Source: JBFWUM01 sp050247255 (GTDB taxonomy: Bacteria; Acidobacteriota; Vicinamibacteria; Vicinamibacterales; UBA2999). Taken from it: a stretch of 64,000 nucleotides of DNA. The stretch's first letter is position 1. Each line of letters begins with the position of its first letter. Location: NCBI GenBank assembly GCA_050247255.1, contig JBFWUM010000009.1, forward strand, positions 26,719 to 90,718, read 5' to 3'. The notes beneath the pieces were generated by a model that was given only the letters and a program-made list of their open reading frames with translations, was not told the DNA's origin and ran no database searches. A program made the position numbers and the translations under genes. Positions 7,619 to 15,064 of this stretch are shown here, piece by piece.

Positions 7619-9154
7619 CTATCCACCAACAGGCTTGGCCGACGCAAAGTGCGCGGCAATCGCGTCGACGAGCGCCGGAATGGTGTGGATGCGCGGCTCG
7701 ACGGCGACGCCGGCGCCGATCTGCCGCACCGCCTCGGTCGTCACCGGCCCGATCGTCGCCACGACAGTGTGCTTCAGCAGGTCGGCCACCTGCTCCTCGC
7801 CGTAGACGCGGGCGAAATTCCGCACCGCCGACGGGCTCGTGAACGTCACCACGTCGATCCGTCCCTGGAGCAGCATGCCGTAGACGTCGGGTTCTCCCTC
7901 GCCCTGCGCATCGTCGAGCACGGTGCGGTAGGCGATGACCTCGGTCACCTGGGCGCCGCGTTCCCGCAGCGCGTCGGCGATCACGTCGCGGCCGATGTCG
8001 GCCTTCGGCAGCAGCACCCGCGCGCCGTCCAGCGACCCCAGTGGCGCCAGCGCGGCGACGATACCCTCGGCGCGGAATTCGTCCGGCACGAGGTCGACCT
8101 TGATGCCGTGGCGGGCCAGGGTCTCGGCGGTGCCGCTCCCCACGGCGCAGAGCAGCGGGCCCTTCAGCGAGCGGACGTCGCGCTGCCCTTCGAGCAGCGC
8201 CGCCATGAACGCCTCGGCTGCGTTGCTGCTGGCGAAGATGATCCAGTCGTAGGCTTCCGGCTCGCCGGCCGCCTGCCGCAGCGGCGCCGCGTCCTCGGGC
8301 GGGACAATGCGGATCATCGGCGCTTCGACGGGCTCGGCACCGAGCGCGGCGAGGCGCGCCGCCAGTTCCGTGGCCTGGGCGCGCGGGCGCGTGATCAGCA
8401 CGCGGCGGCCGAACAACGGCCGGGTGTCGAACCAGCGCAGGTGCTCGCGGAAATTGACGACGCGCCCGGCCATCAGCAGGCCTGGCGTCCGCCGCGGCTG
8501 GTGCTGCGCCATGTCGCGCAGCTCCTCCAGCGTGCCGGAGAGCGTCTCCTGCGACGGCAGCGTGCCGTTGCACACGAACATCGCGCGCGAATCGGTGGGC
8601 CATCCGGCGGCCATCATCGCGTCGAGCACACGCGCCAGCTGCTGCGACGTGAGATAGCACAGCACGGTGCCGTCGAGCCGGGCGAGGGCCGCCCAATCGA
8701 TGTGCGGCAGACTCCGCGCATCGTCCTCGTAGCCGCGCACCAGGGTGACCGTGTCGCCGCCGCCGGGGTAGGTGACGGGAACGCCCGCATAGGCCGGCAC
8801 CGCAATGCTCGCCGGCACGCCGGGCACGACTTCGTACGGCACCCGCTGCTCGTGAAGGAACAGCGCCTCCTCGGCGCCATGCTCGAAGATGAACGGATCG
8901 CCCCACTTCAGGCGGACGACCGTCTTGCCTTCGCGCGCCTTCTCGGCGAGCAGGTAGCTGACGGCGGCCTGCGCGTCGTTGGCCGGCGAGGCGTGGCCGA
9001 CGTTGATCAGCTCGGCGCCCTCGCGCGCGTAGCGGAGTACCGCCGCCGGCACCTGGGGATCATGCACGACGACGTCGGCGCCCTCGAGGCATTCGCGCCC
9101 GCGCACCGTCACGAGCCCGGCATCGCCGGGGCCGGCACCGACGAAGTGGATCAT
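7619..9154 (-). CDS. cobA-hemD: Fused uroporphyrinogen-III C-methyltransferase / uroporphyrinogen-III synthase
   Basis: 511-residue two-domain protein. Residues 1-250 form an SAM-dependent tetrapyrrole methylase fold (VGAGPGDAGLVTVRG at the N-terminus, VVPGVPASIAVPAYAGVPVTY). Residues 255-511 form a HemD domain (GRRVLITRPRAQA, FASSNAAEAF, VVTFTSPSAVRNFA), which closes hydroxymethylbilane to uroporphyrinogen III. Such fusions are known in several phyla. The methylase half has odd substitutions: RLKWGDPFIFEHG where GGDPFVFGRG is usual, and TYPG where THR is usual, so precorrin-2 synthesis is uncertain. The ATG overlaps the hemC stop (ATGA at 9151-9154). Confidence 0.92.
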   Translation of the reverse strand: MIHFVGAGPGDAGLVTVRGRECLEGADVVVHDPQVPAAVLRYAREGAELINVGHASPANDAQAAVSYLLAEKAREGKTVVRLKWGDPFIFEHGAEEALFLHEQRVPYEVVPGVPASIAVPAYAGVPVTYPGGGDTVTLVRGYEDDARSLPHIDWAALARLDGTVLCYLTSQQLARVLDAMMAAGWPTDSRAMFVCNGTLPSQETLSGTLEELRDMAQHQPRRTPGLLMAGRVVNFREHLRWFDTRPLFGRRVLITRPRAQATELAARLAALGAEPVEAPMIRIVPPEDAAPLRQAAGEPEAYDWIIFASSNAAEAFMAALLEGQRDVRSLKGPLLCAVGSGTAETLARHGIKVDLVPDEFRAEGIVAALAPLGSLDGARVLLPKADIGRDVIADALRERGAQVTEVIAYRTVLDDAQGEGEPDVYGMLLQGRIDVVTFTSPSAVRNFARVYGEEQVADLLKHTVVATIGPVTTEAVRQIGAGVAVEPRIHTIPALVDAIAAHFASAKPVGG

Positions 9155-10119
9155 GGCTGGAGCCCTTCGACGCGGGCGTTGGTGCGCTCGACCTCCGCGA
9201 GGATTTCGGCAGCGCCCTGGGCGAGCAGGTCGTCGGCCGCGGCGGCGCCGAGCGCGGCGGCCGCCTCTGTCGTGCCCTGCCGATCCGCGCGAAGGATCCG
9301 CGCGCCGTCTGGCGTGGCCACCAGCGCGACCATCGTCATGGCACGGCCGGAGACGTCGGCATACGCGCCAATCGGCATCTGGCAGCCGCCGCCGAGACGC
9401 GTGACGACCGCGCGTTCGGCGTCGAGCGCGACGCGCGCAGCAGCGTTGTCGATGACCGACACGGCCTGGCGGACCGCGGCGTCGCCGGCACGGATCTCGA
9501 TGGCGATGATCCCCTGGCCTGGCGCCGGCACACAGAGGCCGGCCGGCAGCGATGCCGAGATGCGATGCCCCTGCTCGAGGCGGCGCAGGCCGGCGGCCGC
9601 GAGCACGATGGCGGAGAACTGGCCCTGGTCGACCTTGCGCAGCCGGGTGTCGAGGTTGCCGCGGATCGGCGAGAACGACGCACCAGGGAACAGGCGCGTC
9701 AGCTGCGCGGATCGGCGCACGCTGCTCGTGCCGATGCGCGGCGAGTCTCCGAGCCGGCTGACGGCCTGCTCGACGGTCAGCGATTCGCCACCGCCGGGGA
9801 GCACGATCGCATCGCGCGGGTCTTCCCGTTCGAGCACGGCGGCGATGTCGAGCCCCTGGGGCAGCACCGCGGGCATGTCCTTGCTGCTGTGGACGGCCAG
9901 GTCGACGTCGCCGGCCAGCAGCGCGTCCTCGATTTCCTTGACGAACAGCCGCTTGCCGCCGACTTCCGACAACGGCGCCTCCGCCAGTCGATCGCCGCTG
10001 GTCTTGATGACGACAATCTCGCACGTCACGCCGGCGTGCCGCGCCAGCAGCGCCGCCGTCGTATTCGCCTGGTAGAGGGCCAGCTGGCTGCCGCGCGTGC
10101 CGAGACGCAGCGTCCGCAC
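9151..10119 (-). CDS. hemC: Hydroxymethylbilane synthase (porphobilinogen deaminase)
   Basis: Assembles four porphobilinogens into hydroxymethylbilane on a dipyrromethane cofactor. 322 residues from the GTG at 10119; the family N-terminus begins RTLRLGTRGSQLALYQA right there. Visible motifs: IKTSGDRL, GKRLFVKEIEDALL, DLAVHSSKDMP, PREDPRDAI-like EREDPRDAIVL, and the cofactor cysteine in GGGCQMPIGAYA near residue 244. An open frame continues upstream to 10230, but the extra 37 residues are translated hairpin repeat (PPEGGSH units) and hemA coding sequence read in another frame. No strong ribosome site is visible before the GTG. Confidence 0.94.
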   Translation of the reverse strand: MRTLRLGTRGSQLALYQANTTAALLARHAGVTCEIVVIKTSGDRLAEAPLSEVGGKRLFVKEIEDALLAGDVDLAVHSSKDMPAVLPQGLDIAAVLEREDPRDAIVLPGGGESLTVEQAVSRLGDSPRIGTSSVRRSAQLTRLFPGASFSPIRGNLDTRLRKVDQGQFSAIVLAAAGLRRLEQGHRISASLPAGLCVPAPGQGIIAIEIRAGDAAVRQAVSVIDNAAARVALDAERAVVTRLGGGCQMPIGAYADVSGRAMTMVALVATPDGARILRADRQGTTEAAAALGAAAADDLLAQGAAEILAEVERTNARVEGLQP

Positions 10120-10191
10120 GTGGCTTCCGCCCTTCCCCTTCACGTGGCTTCCGCCTTCAGGCGGACCGTGGCTTCCGCCTTCAGGCGGAAG
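10119..10191. repeat. Three-unit array of the TTCA-loop hairpin repeat between hemA and hemC
   Basis: Three successive units beginning CGTGGCTTCCGCC: 10119-10132 (left arm only, followed by a C/T-rich stretch), 10144-10165 (right arm truncated after GGCGGA) and 10168-10191 (complete, CTTCCGCC-TTCA-GGCGGAAG at 10172-10191). The array fills the whole hemA-hemC intergenic space, 74 bp within an otherwise tightly packed operon. Confidence 0.88.
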
Positions 10192-10192
10192 A

Positions 10193-11494
10193 TCAGGAGT
10201 CGTCACGATCCGGCACCGGGTCAGTGGCATCTGCGCGCAGCCGGAACAGGCGGTTCACCGCTTCCGTGTAGGCGAGTTGGGTCTCTTCGTCGGGAAGGGC
10301 CTTCAGTTGCTCAGTGGGTTCCAGGAGCAGTTTCTCCACGATCAGCCGGGTCACCTCGTCCACCTTGCCGCGCGCCTCGGCGGGCAGGCTGCCAAGCTTG
10401 CTTTCCAGGCGTTGCAGCTCGGAGCGGCGGATCGACTCGAATCGCTGCCGCAGCGCGACGATCGTCGGGATGGCACCGCGGGAGCGCTGCCACGCCGCGA
10501 ACCTGCCGAGCTCGTCGCTGACGATCGCCTCGGCGCGCTCGATCTCGGCCGCCCGGCGCGACATGTTCTCGGTGATGATCCCCTGCAGGTCGTCGACGTT
10601 GTAGAGAAACACCTGCTCGATGTCGCCCACCGACGGCTCGACGTCGCGCGGGACGGCGACGTCGATGACGAACAGCGGCCGATGGCGGCGGCGCGCCTGC
10701 ACCGCGTCCATGTGCGCCCGCGTGATGATCGGGCGCTGCGAGCCGGTGGCGGTCAGGACGATGTCCGCATCGCCCAGCGCCTGCGGCATCTGCTCCCAGG
10801 GAATGGCGCGGCCCTCCACCGTCGCGGCCAGCGATTCCGCGCCTGCCAGCGTGCGGCTGGTGATCACGATGTCGGCGACGCCGTGGCTGCGCAGGTGCTG
10901 CGCCGTCAGCGTGCTGATGTCGCCGGCGCCGACGACCAGCACGCGGCGCCCGGTCAGGCGCCCGAAGATCTTCCGCGCCAGCGCCACCGCGGCGAAGCTG
11001 ATCGAGACGGCGCCTTCGCCGAGGCCGGTCTCGGTGCGCACGCGCTTGCCGACGTTGAACGACCAGTGGAACAGCTTGCTGAGCAGCGGCCCCGCGGCAT
11101 GGTGCTGCGACGCCGTCTGGAACGCGTCCTTCACCTGCCCGAGAATCTGCGGCTCGCCGACGACCAGCGAGTCGAGGCCGGCCGCCACGCGGAACAGGTG
11201 CCCGGCCGCCGCGGCGTCCTCCTTGACGAACAGGTGCGGCAGGAACGTCTCGGGCGCGATCTCGTGGTACTCGCTGAGGAACGCAATCAGCTCCTCGCGC
11301 GCGCGGGCCGGGTCGTCGCTGGCGACGTAGATCTCCGACCGGTTGCAGGTGGAGACGACGACCGACTCGGCGGCGGAGGGGCGCATGGCCAGCGCGTCGA
11401 CGGCGGCGCCCAGGTCGCGGCTCGAGAAGTCGAGCCGCTCGCGAAGATCGACCGGCGCCGTGCGGTGGCTGACACCCAGGAGGAAGAGATGCAC
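10193..11494 (-). CDS. hemA: Glutamyl-tRNA reductase
   Basis: First enzyme of the C5 route: NADPH reduction of glutamyl-tRNA(Glu) to glutamate-1-semialdehyde. 433 residues, normal length. MHLFLLGVSHRTAPVDLRER is the canonical N-terminus and the catalytic cysteine is Cys50 in VVSTCNRSEIY. The NADPH-binding domain has LVVGAGDISTLTAQHL, and the C-terminal dimerisation helix bundle is present. It begins one base after the ccsA-like gene stop. Because HemA is normally the regulated step, its position near the head of the operon fits control of flux. Confidence 0.96.
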   Translation of the reverse strand: MHLFLLGVSHRTAPVDLRERLDFSSRDLGAAVDALAMRPSAAESVVVSTCNRSEIYVASDDPARAREELIAFLSEYHEIAPETFLPHLFVKEDAAAAGHLFRVAAGLDSLVVGEPQILGQVKDAFQTASQHHAAGPLLSKLFHWSFNVGKRVRTETGLGEGAVSISFAAVALARKIFGRLTGRRVLVVGAGDISTLTAQHLRSHGVADIVITSRTLAGAESLAATVEGRAIPWEQMPQALGDADIVLTATGSQRPIITRAHMDAVQARRRHRPLFVIDVAVPRDVEPSVGDIEQVFLYNVDDLQGIITENMSRRAAEIERAEAIVSDELGRFAAWQRSRGAIPTIVALRQRFESIRRSELQRLESKLGSLPAEARGKVDEVTRLIVEKLLLEPTEQLKALPDEETQLAYTEAVNRLFRLRADATDPVPDRDDS

Positions 11495-11495
11495 G

Positions 11496-12323
11496 TCAGT
11501 AGAAGGAGTGGCTCGTGGTCACGAAGTAGCTGATCGGCAGGAAGTTCAGCAGCACGATCGCGAAGCCGACCGCCGACACCCAGGCGGCCCGCCGCCCGCT
11601 CCAGCCGAGCGCCTGCCGCGCGATCATGGCAAACGAGTAGACCACCCACGTCAGTGCGGCGATGAAGATCTTCGGATCGTCCAGCCCCATCGCCTGCAGG
11701 TTCGAGTCGCCGGGCGCAATCGCCCGCGCCTGCGCCGTCCAGACGATACCGACGACGACGCCGATGGTGAGGAAGAGCCAGCCGACCGCGACCGCGCGCG
11801 AGTTCATGACGTCGAGCATCTGCAGCGACGGCAGCCGCGTGTAGAGGTAACCGAGGTGCTTCTTCTTGATTTCCTTGAACTGCAGCACGTAGGTCAGGCC
11901 GAGCACGCCGGCGATGGCGAAGCTGGCGTAGGCAAAGAGGAGTGACGCCACGTGCACCCAGAACCACGGGCTGTCGAGCACCGGGTTGGCCGCCGGTGTC
12001 CCCGGATAGGCCAGGGCCAGCGCCTGCAGCGCCGCGGCAATCGGCAGGATGAATACGCCCATCGCCCGCTCGTCGGTCGTCAGCTCGATGTAGAGGTAGG
12101 CGAGCGACAGCAGCCAGACGAAGGTCGACACGGCGCGGCCGGTGCTGGCAAACGGCGTCTGCCACACCGCCATCGTCTGCATGCCGATGGCGAAGGTGTG
12201 GGCGAGGACCGCGAACAGCAGCAGCGTTGTCGCCGTCCGTCCGGCCGATGGCTGCCGCCGCGCGAAATGCACGCCGTACGCGACCGCGGCGGCCGCGTAG
12301 AAGATCAGCGGGACGATGTTCAC
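11496..12323 (-). CDS. ccsA: CcsA/HemX-family cytochrome c assembly membrane protein
   Basis: 275 residues with about eight predicted membrane helices. The SPWFWVHVASLLFAYASFAIAG segment (residues about 130-152) corresponds to the tryptophan-rich heme-handling region of the CcsA/CcmC/HemX family. In other bacteria a gene of this type (hemX) lies immediately upstream of hemA and is proposed to affect HemA levels or heme delivery; the same arrangement here suggests HemX as the closer functional name. ATGA overlap with the preceding VWFA gene (12320-12323). Confidence 0.88.
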   Translation of the reverse strand: MNIVPLIFYAAAAVAYGVHFARRQPSAGRTATTLLLFAVLAHTFAIGMQTMAVWQTPFASTGRAVSTFVWLLSLAYLYIELTTDERAMGVFILPIAAALQALALAYPGTPAANPVLDSPWFWVHVASLLFAYASFAIAGVLGLTYVLQFKEIKKKHLGYLYTRLPSLQMLDVMNSRAVAVGWLFLTIGVVVGIVWTAQARAIAPGDSNLQAMGLDDPKIFIAALTWVVYSFAMIARQALGWSGRRAAWVSAVGFAIVLLNFLPISYFVTTSHSFY

Positions 12324-13231
12324 CGCGACGTCGGGGCGTAGTAGCCCCGCTTCGTCCGCGCGGTCGTGCTTGGACGCGCGACCTGCACGACGACGCGGCG
12401 CCAGGCGCCGTCGCGGCGCTGGTTCCTGGAGGTGTAGCCGAGCGTGTACTGGCTGGCCAGCTCCTCGGCGATCTGCGCGTAGACACCGGAGAGATCTTCG
12501 ATGCGCGTCGGGAAGAACGGACGGCCGCCGGTTTCCTGCGCCAGTTGCCGCATGACGAACTCGGCCTCGCGGAAGCCCTGCGTCTGCCCCTGGGCGTCGC
12601 GCAGCGCGATCGTGTAGATGGCCGTTTCGCTCCGTTTGGCCAGGTCGAGCACTTCCTCGAACGACACCAGGCTCGAGGTGTCCTCGCCGTCGGAGAAGAC
12701 GACCAGCGCCTGGCGGCGGACGTCCTCTTCCCCCTGCGCCTTGATCTTGCCGAGCTCCTTCAGCGCGATGTAGATGGCGTTGTGGAGCGACGTCGATCCG
12801 CCCGACGTCGTCTGGTTGATCGCCGCCACCAGTTGCGCCTGGTCGGCGGTGAAGCCCTGGCGGATCTCGACGCGGCTGTCGAAATCGATCACCTGCGCCA
12901 GGTCGGCCGCGGTCAGGCGCTTGACGAACCCGGTGGCGGCCTCCTGCAGCACCGGCATCTTCTCTTCCATGCTCGCGCTGCTGTCGAGCAGCAGCGACAG
13001 CGCCACCGGCTGGATCTTCTTCGTGAAGAAGGTGAGGTCCTGCTTGACGCCGTCCTCGAACACGGAGAAGTCGCCGACATCGAGGTCGGCGACGTAGCGG
13101 GCCGACGGATCGGTCACGGTGACGTTCAGCGACACCAGCTCGACGCCCGCGCGGAACGGGCCCTGGGCGGCACCCGCGGTCAGGCCCGCGGTGACGGCAA
13201 GCAGGGCCGCCGCAACGACGCCGCGAGTCAC
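12320..13231 (-). CDS. Secreted VWFA-domain protein (acidobacterial type)
   Basis: 303 residues: signal peptide (ending near AGLTAGAAQG), a short beta region with VGDFSVFEDGVKQDLTFF, then a von Willebrand A domain with an intact metal-ion site, LLLDSSASM (DxSxS), and VVFSDGEDTSS. This corresponds to the VWFA-related domain family expanded in Acidobacteria (TIGR03436); the molecular function is unknown. It overlaps both neighbours by four bases (13228-13231 and 12320-12323), so it is co-transcribed with the preceding VWFA gene and the ccsA-hem operon. Confidence 0.88.
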   Translation of the reverse strand: MTRGVVAAALLAVTAGLTAGAAQGPFRAGVELVSLNVTVTDPSARYVADLDVGDFSVFEDGVKQDLTFFTKKIQPVALSLLLDSSASMEEKMPVLQEAATGFVKRLTAADLAQVIDFDSRVEIRQGFTADQAQLVAAINQTTSGGSTSLHNAIYIALKELGKIKAQGEEDVRRQALVVFSDGEDTSSLVSFEEVLDLAKRSETAIYTIALRDAQGQTQGFREAEFVMRQLAQETGGRPFFPTRIEDLSGVYAQIAEELASQYTLGYTSRNQRRDGAWRRVVVQVARPSTTARTKRGYYAPTSR

Positions 13232-14151
13232 CGCGCCGCCCCCGCGTCCTGGCCGCGCGCCGGCGTGGCGCGAACGGTGATGGCCGGGCGCGTCGACGTG
13301 ACCTCCAGCGTCTCGGGGGGAATGAGCGACTCGGGCCGGCTGTAGACGACCTTGAACTGCGACGACAGTTCGCGCGCCAGCCGCTCCAGCGCGCCGGGGA
13401 CGGCGCTGGGGGTGAGCAGCGTCATCCGCTGGCCGCCGGTGGCTTCGACGCCCTTGTCGAGCGACAGCGCGCGGTTGCGGATCGGTTCCTCGTTGTTGAG
13501 CTCGAACGTGCCGACGGTAATGGCGTGCAGCGCCGCATCCGCGTCGGTCATCGCCTGGACGACATCGGCGTAGTAGCGGTTCGAGAACTCGACACCATCG
13601 GTGATCACCGGGACCAGCACGGCGCGCGCCGACTCACGGCGCGACAGGCCGCGTGACACCTCGACCAGGCCGTCCAGCAGCGTCATCCCGCTGGACGACT
13701 CGGGAAACAGCCGGCCGATGCCGCGCGTCAGCGCGTCCCGGTCGGAGGTGTAGTCGACGATGACCGTCGGCCGCGAGGCGATGCCGATGAGGGCGATGTT
13801 GTGGCGCGGGCCGCCGGGAGCCGTCATGGCAGTGACGAAGCGGGTGAGCCCATCACGCATCGGCGGGATGAGCGCCGAGGCCGCGGTGCTGTTGTCGACG
13901 AGCAGGGCGATGTCGATCGGCTCGGTCGCCGGCCCGACGCGCAGCACCTCACGGCGCGCGCCGTCCTCGCGGACGATCAGATCGGTGGCGGCGAGCGTCG
14001 GCGCCGGGACGCCGCGCTCGTCGACGGCGCTGACGAACAGCGTCCGCTCGCGCGCGTTCCCCTGGGCGTCGACCGTGACGCGGCCGGGAAGCAGGACGGC
14101 CACGGCCAGCGCGGCGAGCGCGGCCACACGAGTCGCAGGGTGCATGCGCAT
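13228..14151 (-). CDS. Secreted VWFA-like protein with altered metal-ion site
   Basis: 307 residues from the ATG at 14151 (MRMHPATRVAALAALAVAVLLPG signal peptide). Same architecture as its downstream neighbour: VSAVDERGVPAPTLAATDLIVREDG, then a VWFA domain. The metal-ion motif reads LLVDNSTAAS, so the last serine of DxSxS is not conserved, and the second loop is VITDGVEF. Likely a paralogue of the gene at 12320 that has lost or changed metal binding. First gene of the minus-strand run leading into ccsA and hem; a promoter is suggested just upstream. Confidence 0.82.
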   Translation of the reverse strand: MRMHPATRVAALAALAVAVLLPGRVTVDAQGNARERTLFVSAVDERGVPAPTLAATDLIVREDGARREVLRVGPATEPIDIALLVDNSTAASALIPPMRDGLTRFVTAMTAPGGPRHNIALIGIASRPTVIVDYTSDRDALTRGIGRLFPESSSGMTLLDGLVEVSRGLSRRESARAVLVPVITDGVEFSNRYYADVVQAMTDADAALHAITVGTFELNNEEPIRNRALSLDKGVEATGGQRMTLLTPSAVPGALERLARELSSQFKVVYSRPESLIPPETLEVTSTRPAITVRATPARGQDAGAAR

Positions 14152-14163
14152 GGAGGTGCTGCG

Positions 14164-14193
14164 AGTATAGGCCCCGGTTTTGAGGCAGATCAA
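14164..14193 (-). promoter_or_regulatory. Candidate sigma70-type promoter for the VWFA-ccsA-hem run
   Basis: On the minus strand: -35 TTGATC (14188-14193), 18-base spacer, -10 TATACT (14164-14169). Predicted start about six bases before the ATG at 14151, implying a very short leader. Assigned by eye from consensus similarity only. Confidence 0.5.
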
Positions 14194-14225
14194 GCTGTTG
14201 AAAATACGGGATTTGTCGGATGGTG

Positions 14226-14258
14226 GATGGTCGGTGGTCACCGACCATCGACCACCAA
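14226..14258. repeat. Imperfect palindrome GATGGTCGGTG/CACCGACCATC
   Basis: GATGGTCGGTG, two bases, then CACCGACCATC, flanked further by TGGTGG and CCACCA, in the divergent spacer between the VWFA genes and the atp genes. May be a dispersed repeat or an operator; only one copy is evident in this window. Confidence 0.5.
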
Positions 14259-14259
14259 C

Positions 14260-14288
14260 GTGAAAGGTTTCACAAACCACGATATACT
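14260..14288 (+). promoter_or_regulatory. Candidate promoter for the F0 ATP synthase genes
   Basis: -35-like GTGAAA (14260-14265), 17-base spacer, -10 TATACT (14283-14288), about 107 bases before the first atp gene. The -35 overlaps the perfect palindrome GTGAAAGGTTTCAC (14260-14273), a possible operator. The -35 match is weak. Confidence 0.45.
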
Positions 14289-14394
14289 GGGGGGCGGTCC
14301 ACCGGATGACGGGCGCTGCAGGGGAGTGGCCGCGCCGAGCGGCCCGCCGAAGCCGCAGGCGAAGGCGGCTCGCCGTTTGCGTCGCCGGCACGTG

Positions 14395-14646
14395 ATGGCC
14401 AAGAAAACTCGGGGATTTTCGTACGAGCGCGCGGCCCGGTCGCTGCAGGCCACGGTCAGCAGTTCAGGTCCGATCGCCGGCGCCAGCTACACGCTGGTGG
14501 GCGGTATCATCCTGCTCGGCGGGCTCGGGTACGCGTTCGATGCCTGGCGGGGCACCGAGCCATGGGGGCTGATCGTCGGCCTGGCGCTCGGGATCGTCGT
14601 CGGCTTCTACGAACTGGTGAAGACAGCCTGGCGGAAGGCGCCCTGA
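14395..14646 (+). CDS. AtpZ/AtpI-like F0F1 ATPase accessory protein
   Basis: 83-residue protein with two hydrophobic helices (about 30-50 and 57-76) joined by a short loop (FDAWRGTEPWG), the pattern of the AtpZ (putative F0F1-ATPase subunit, Ca2+/Mg2+ transporter) family. The reading frame is open far upstream, but MAKKTRGFSYERAARSL at 14395 is the family-like start. First gene of the atp run, with the next start 27 bases downstream. Confidence 0.8.
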   Translation: MAKKTRGFSYERAARSLQATVSSSGPIAGASYTLVGGIILLGGLGYAFDAWRGTEPWGLIVGLALGIVVGFYELVKTAWRKAP

Positions 14647-14673
14647 GGCGCCGCCGCGGGTGACACGGGGCGC

Positions 14674-15039
14674 ATGACGCCGGTCTGGTGGATGGTCGGC
14701 GCGAGCGTCGCCGCCTGGGGTGCGGTGACAGCGGCCACGGGGCCGCGCCTGCACCCGGAGCTGCTCTGGGGCCTGCTCGGGCCGCTGGCCGCGGCGTGCG
14801 GCACCTGGGTGGTGACGGCGCGCGCGTTCCGCGTCAACCCGCAGGCGCTGACCGCCGTCATGGTCGCCGGCCTGGCGGTGAAGGCGGTCTTCTTCGGGCT
14901 TTACGTCGTGGTGATGCTGCGCGGGTTGGACCTGCGGCCGGCGCCGTTCGTCGGCAGCTTCACCGGGTTTTTCGTCGCGCTGTATGGCATGGAGGCGCTG
15001 TTCCTGAAGCGCCTGTTCGCACGCGGCCCAGGCCGCTAG
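14674..15039 (+). CDS. atpI: ATP synthase subunit I-like membrane protein
   Basis: 121 residues with four predicted membrane helices. Length, topology and position between the AtpZ-like gene and atpB match ATP synthase protein I, which helps assemble the c-ring. Sequence conservation in this family is low, so the assignment leans on context. It could also be a lineage-specific membrane protein of unknown function. Confidence 0.65.
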   Translation: MTPVWWMVGASVAAWGAVTAATGPRLHPELLWGLLGPLAAACGTWVVTARAFRVNPQALTAVMVAGLAVKAVFFGLYVVVMLRGLDLRPAPFVGSFTGFFVALYGMEALFLKRLFARGPGR

Positions 15040-15064
15040 GAATTCGTCCGCGTCACTGAAATCG

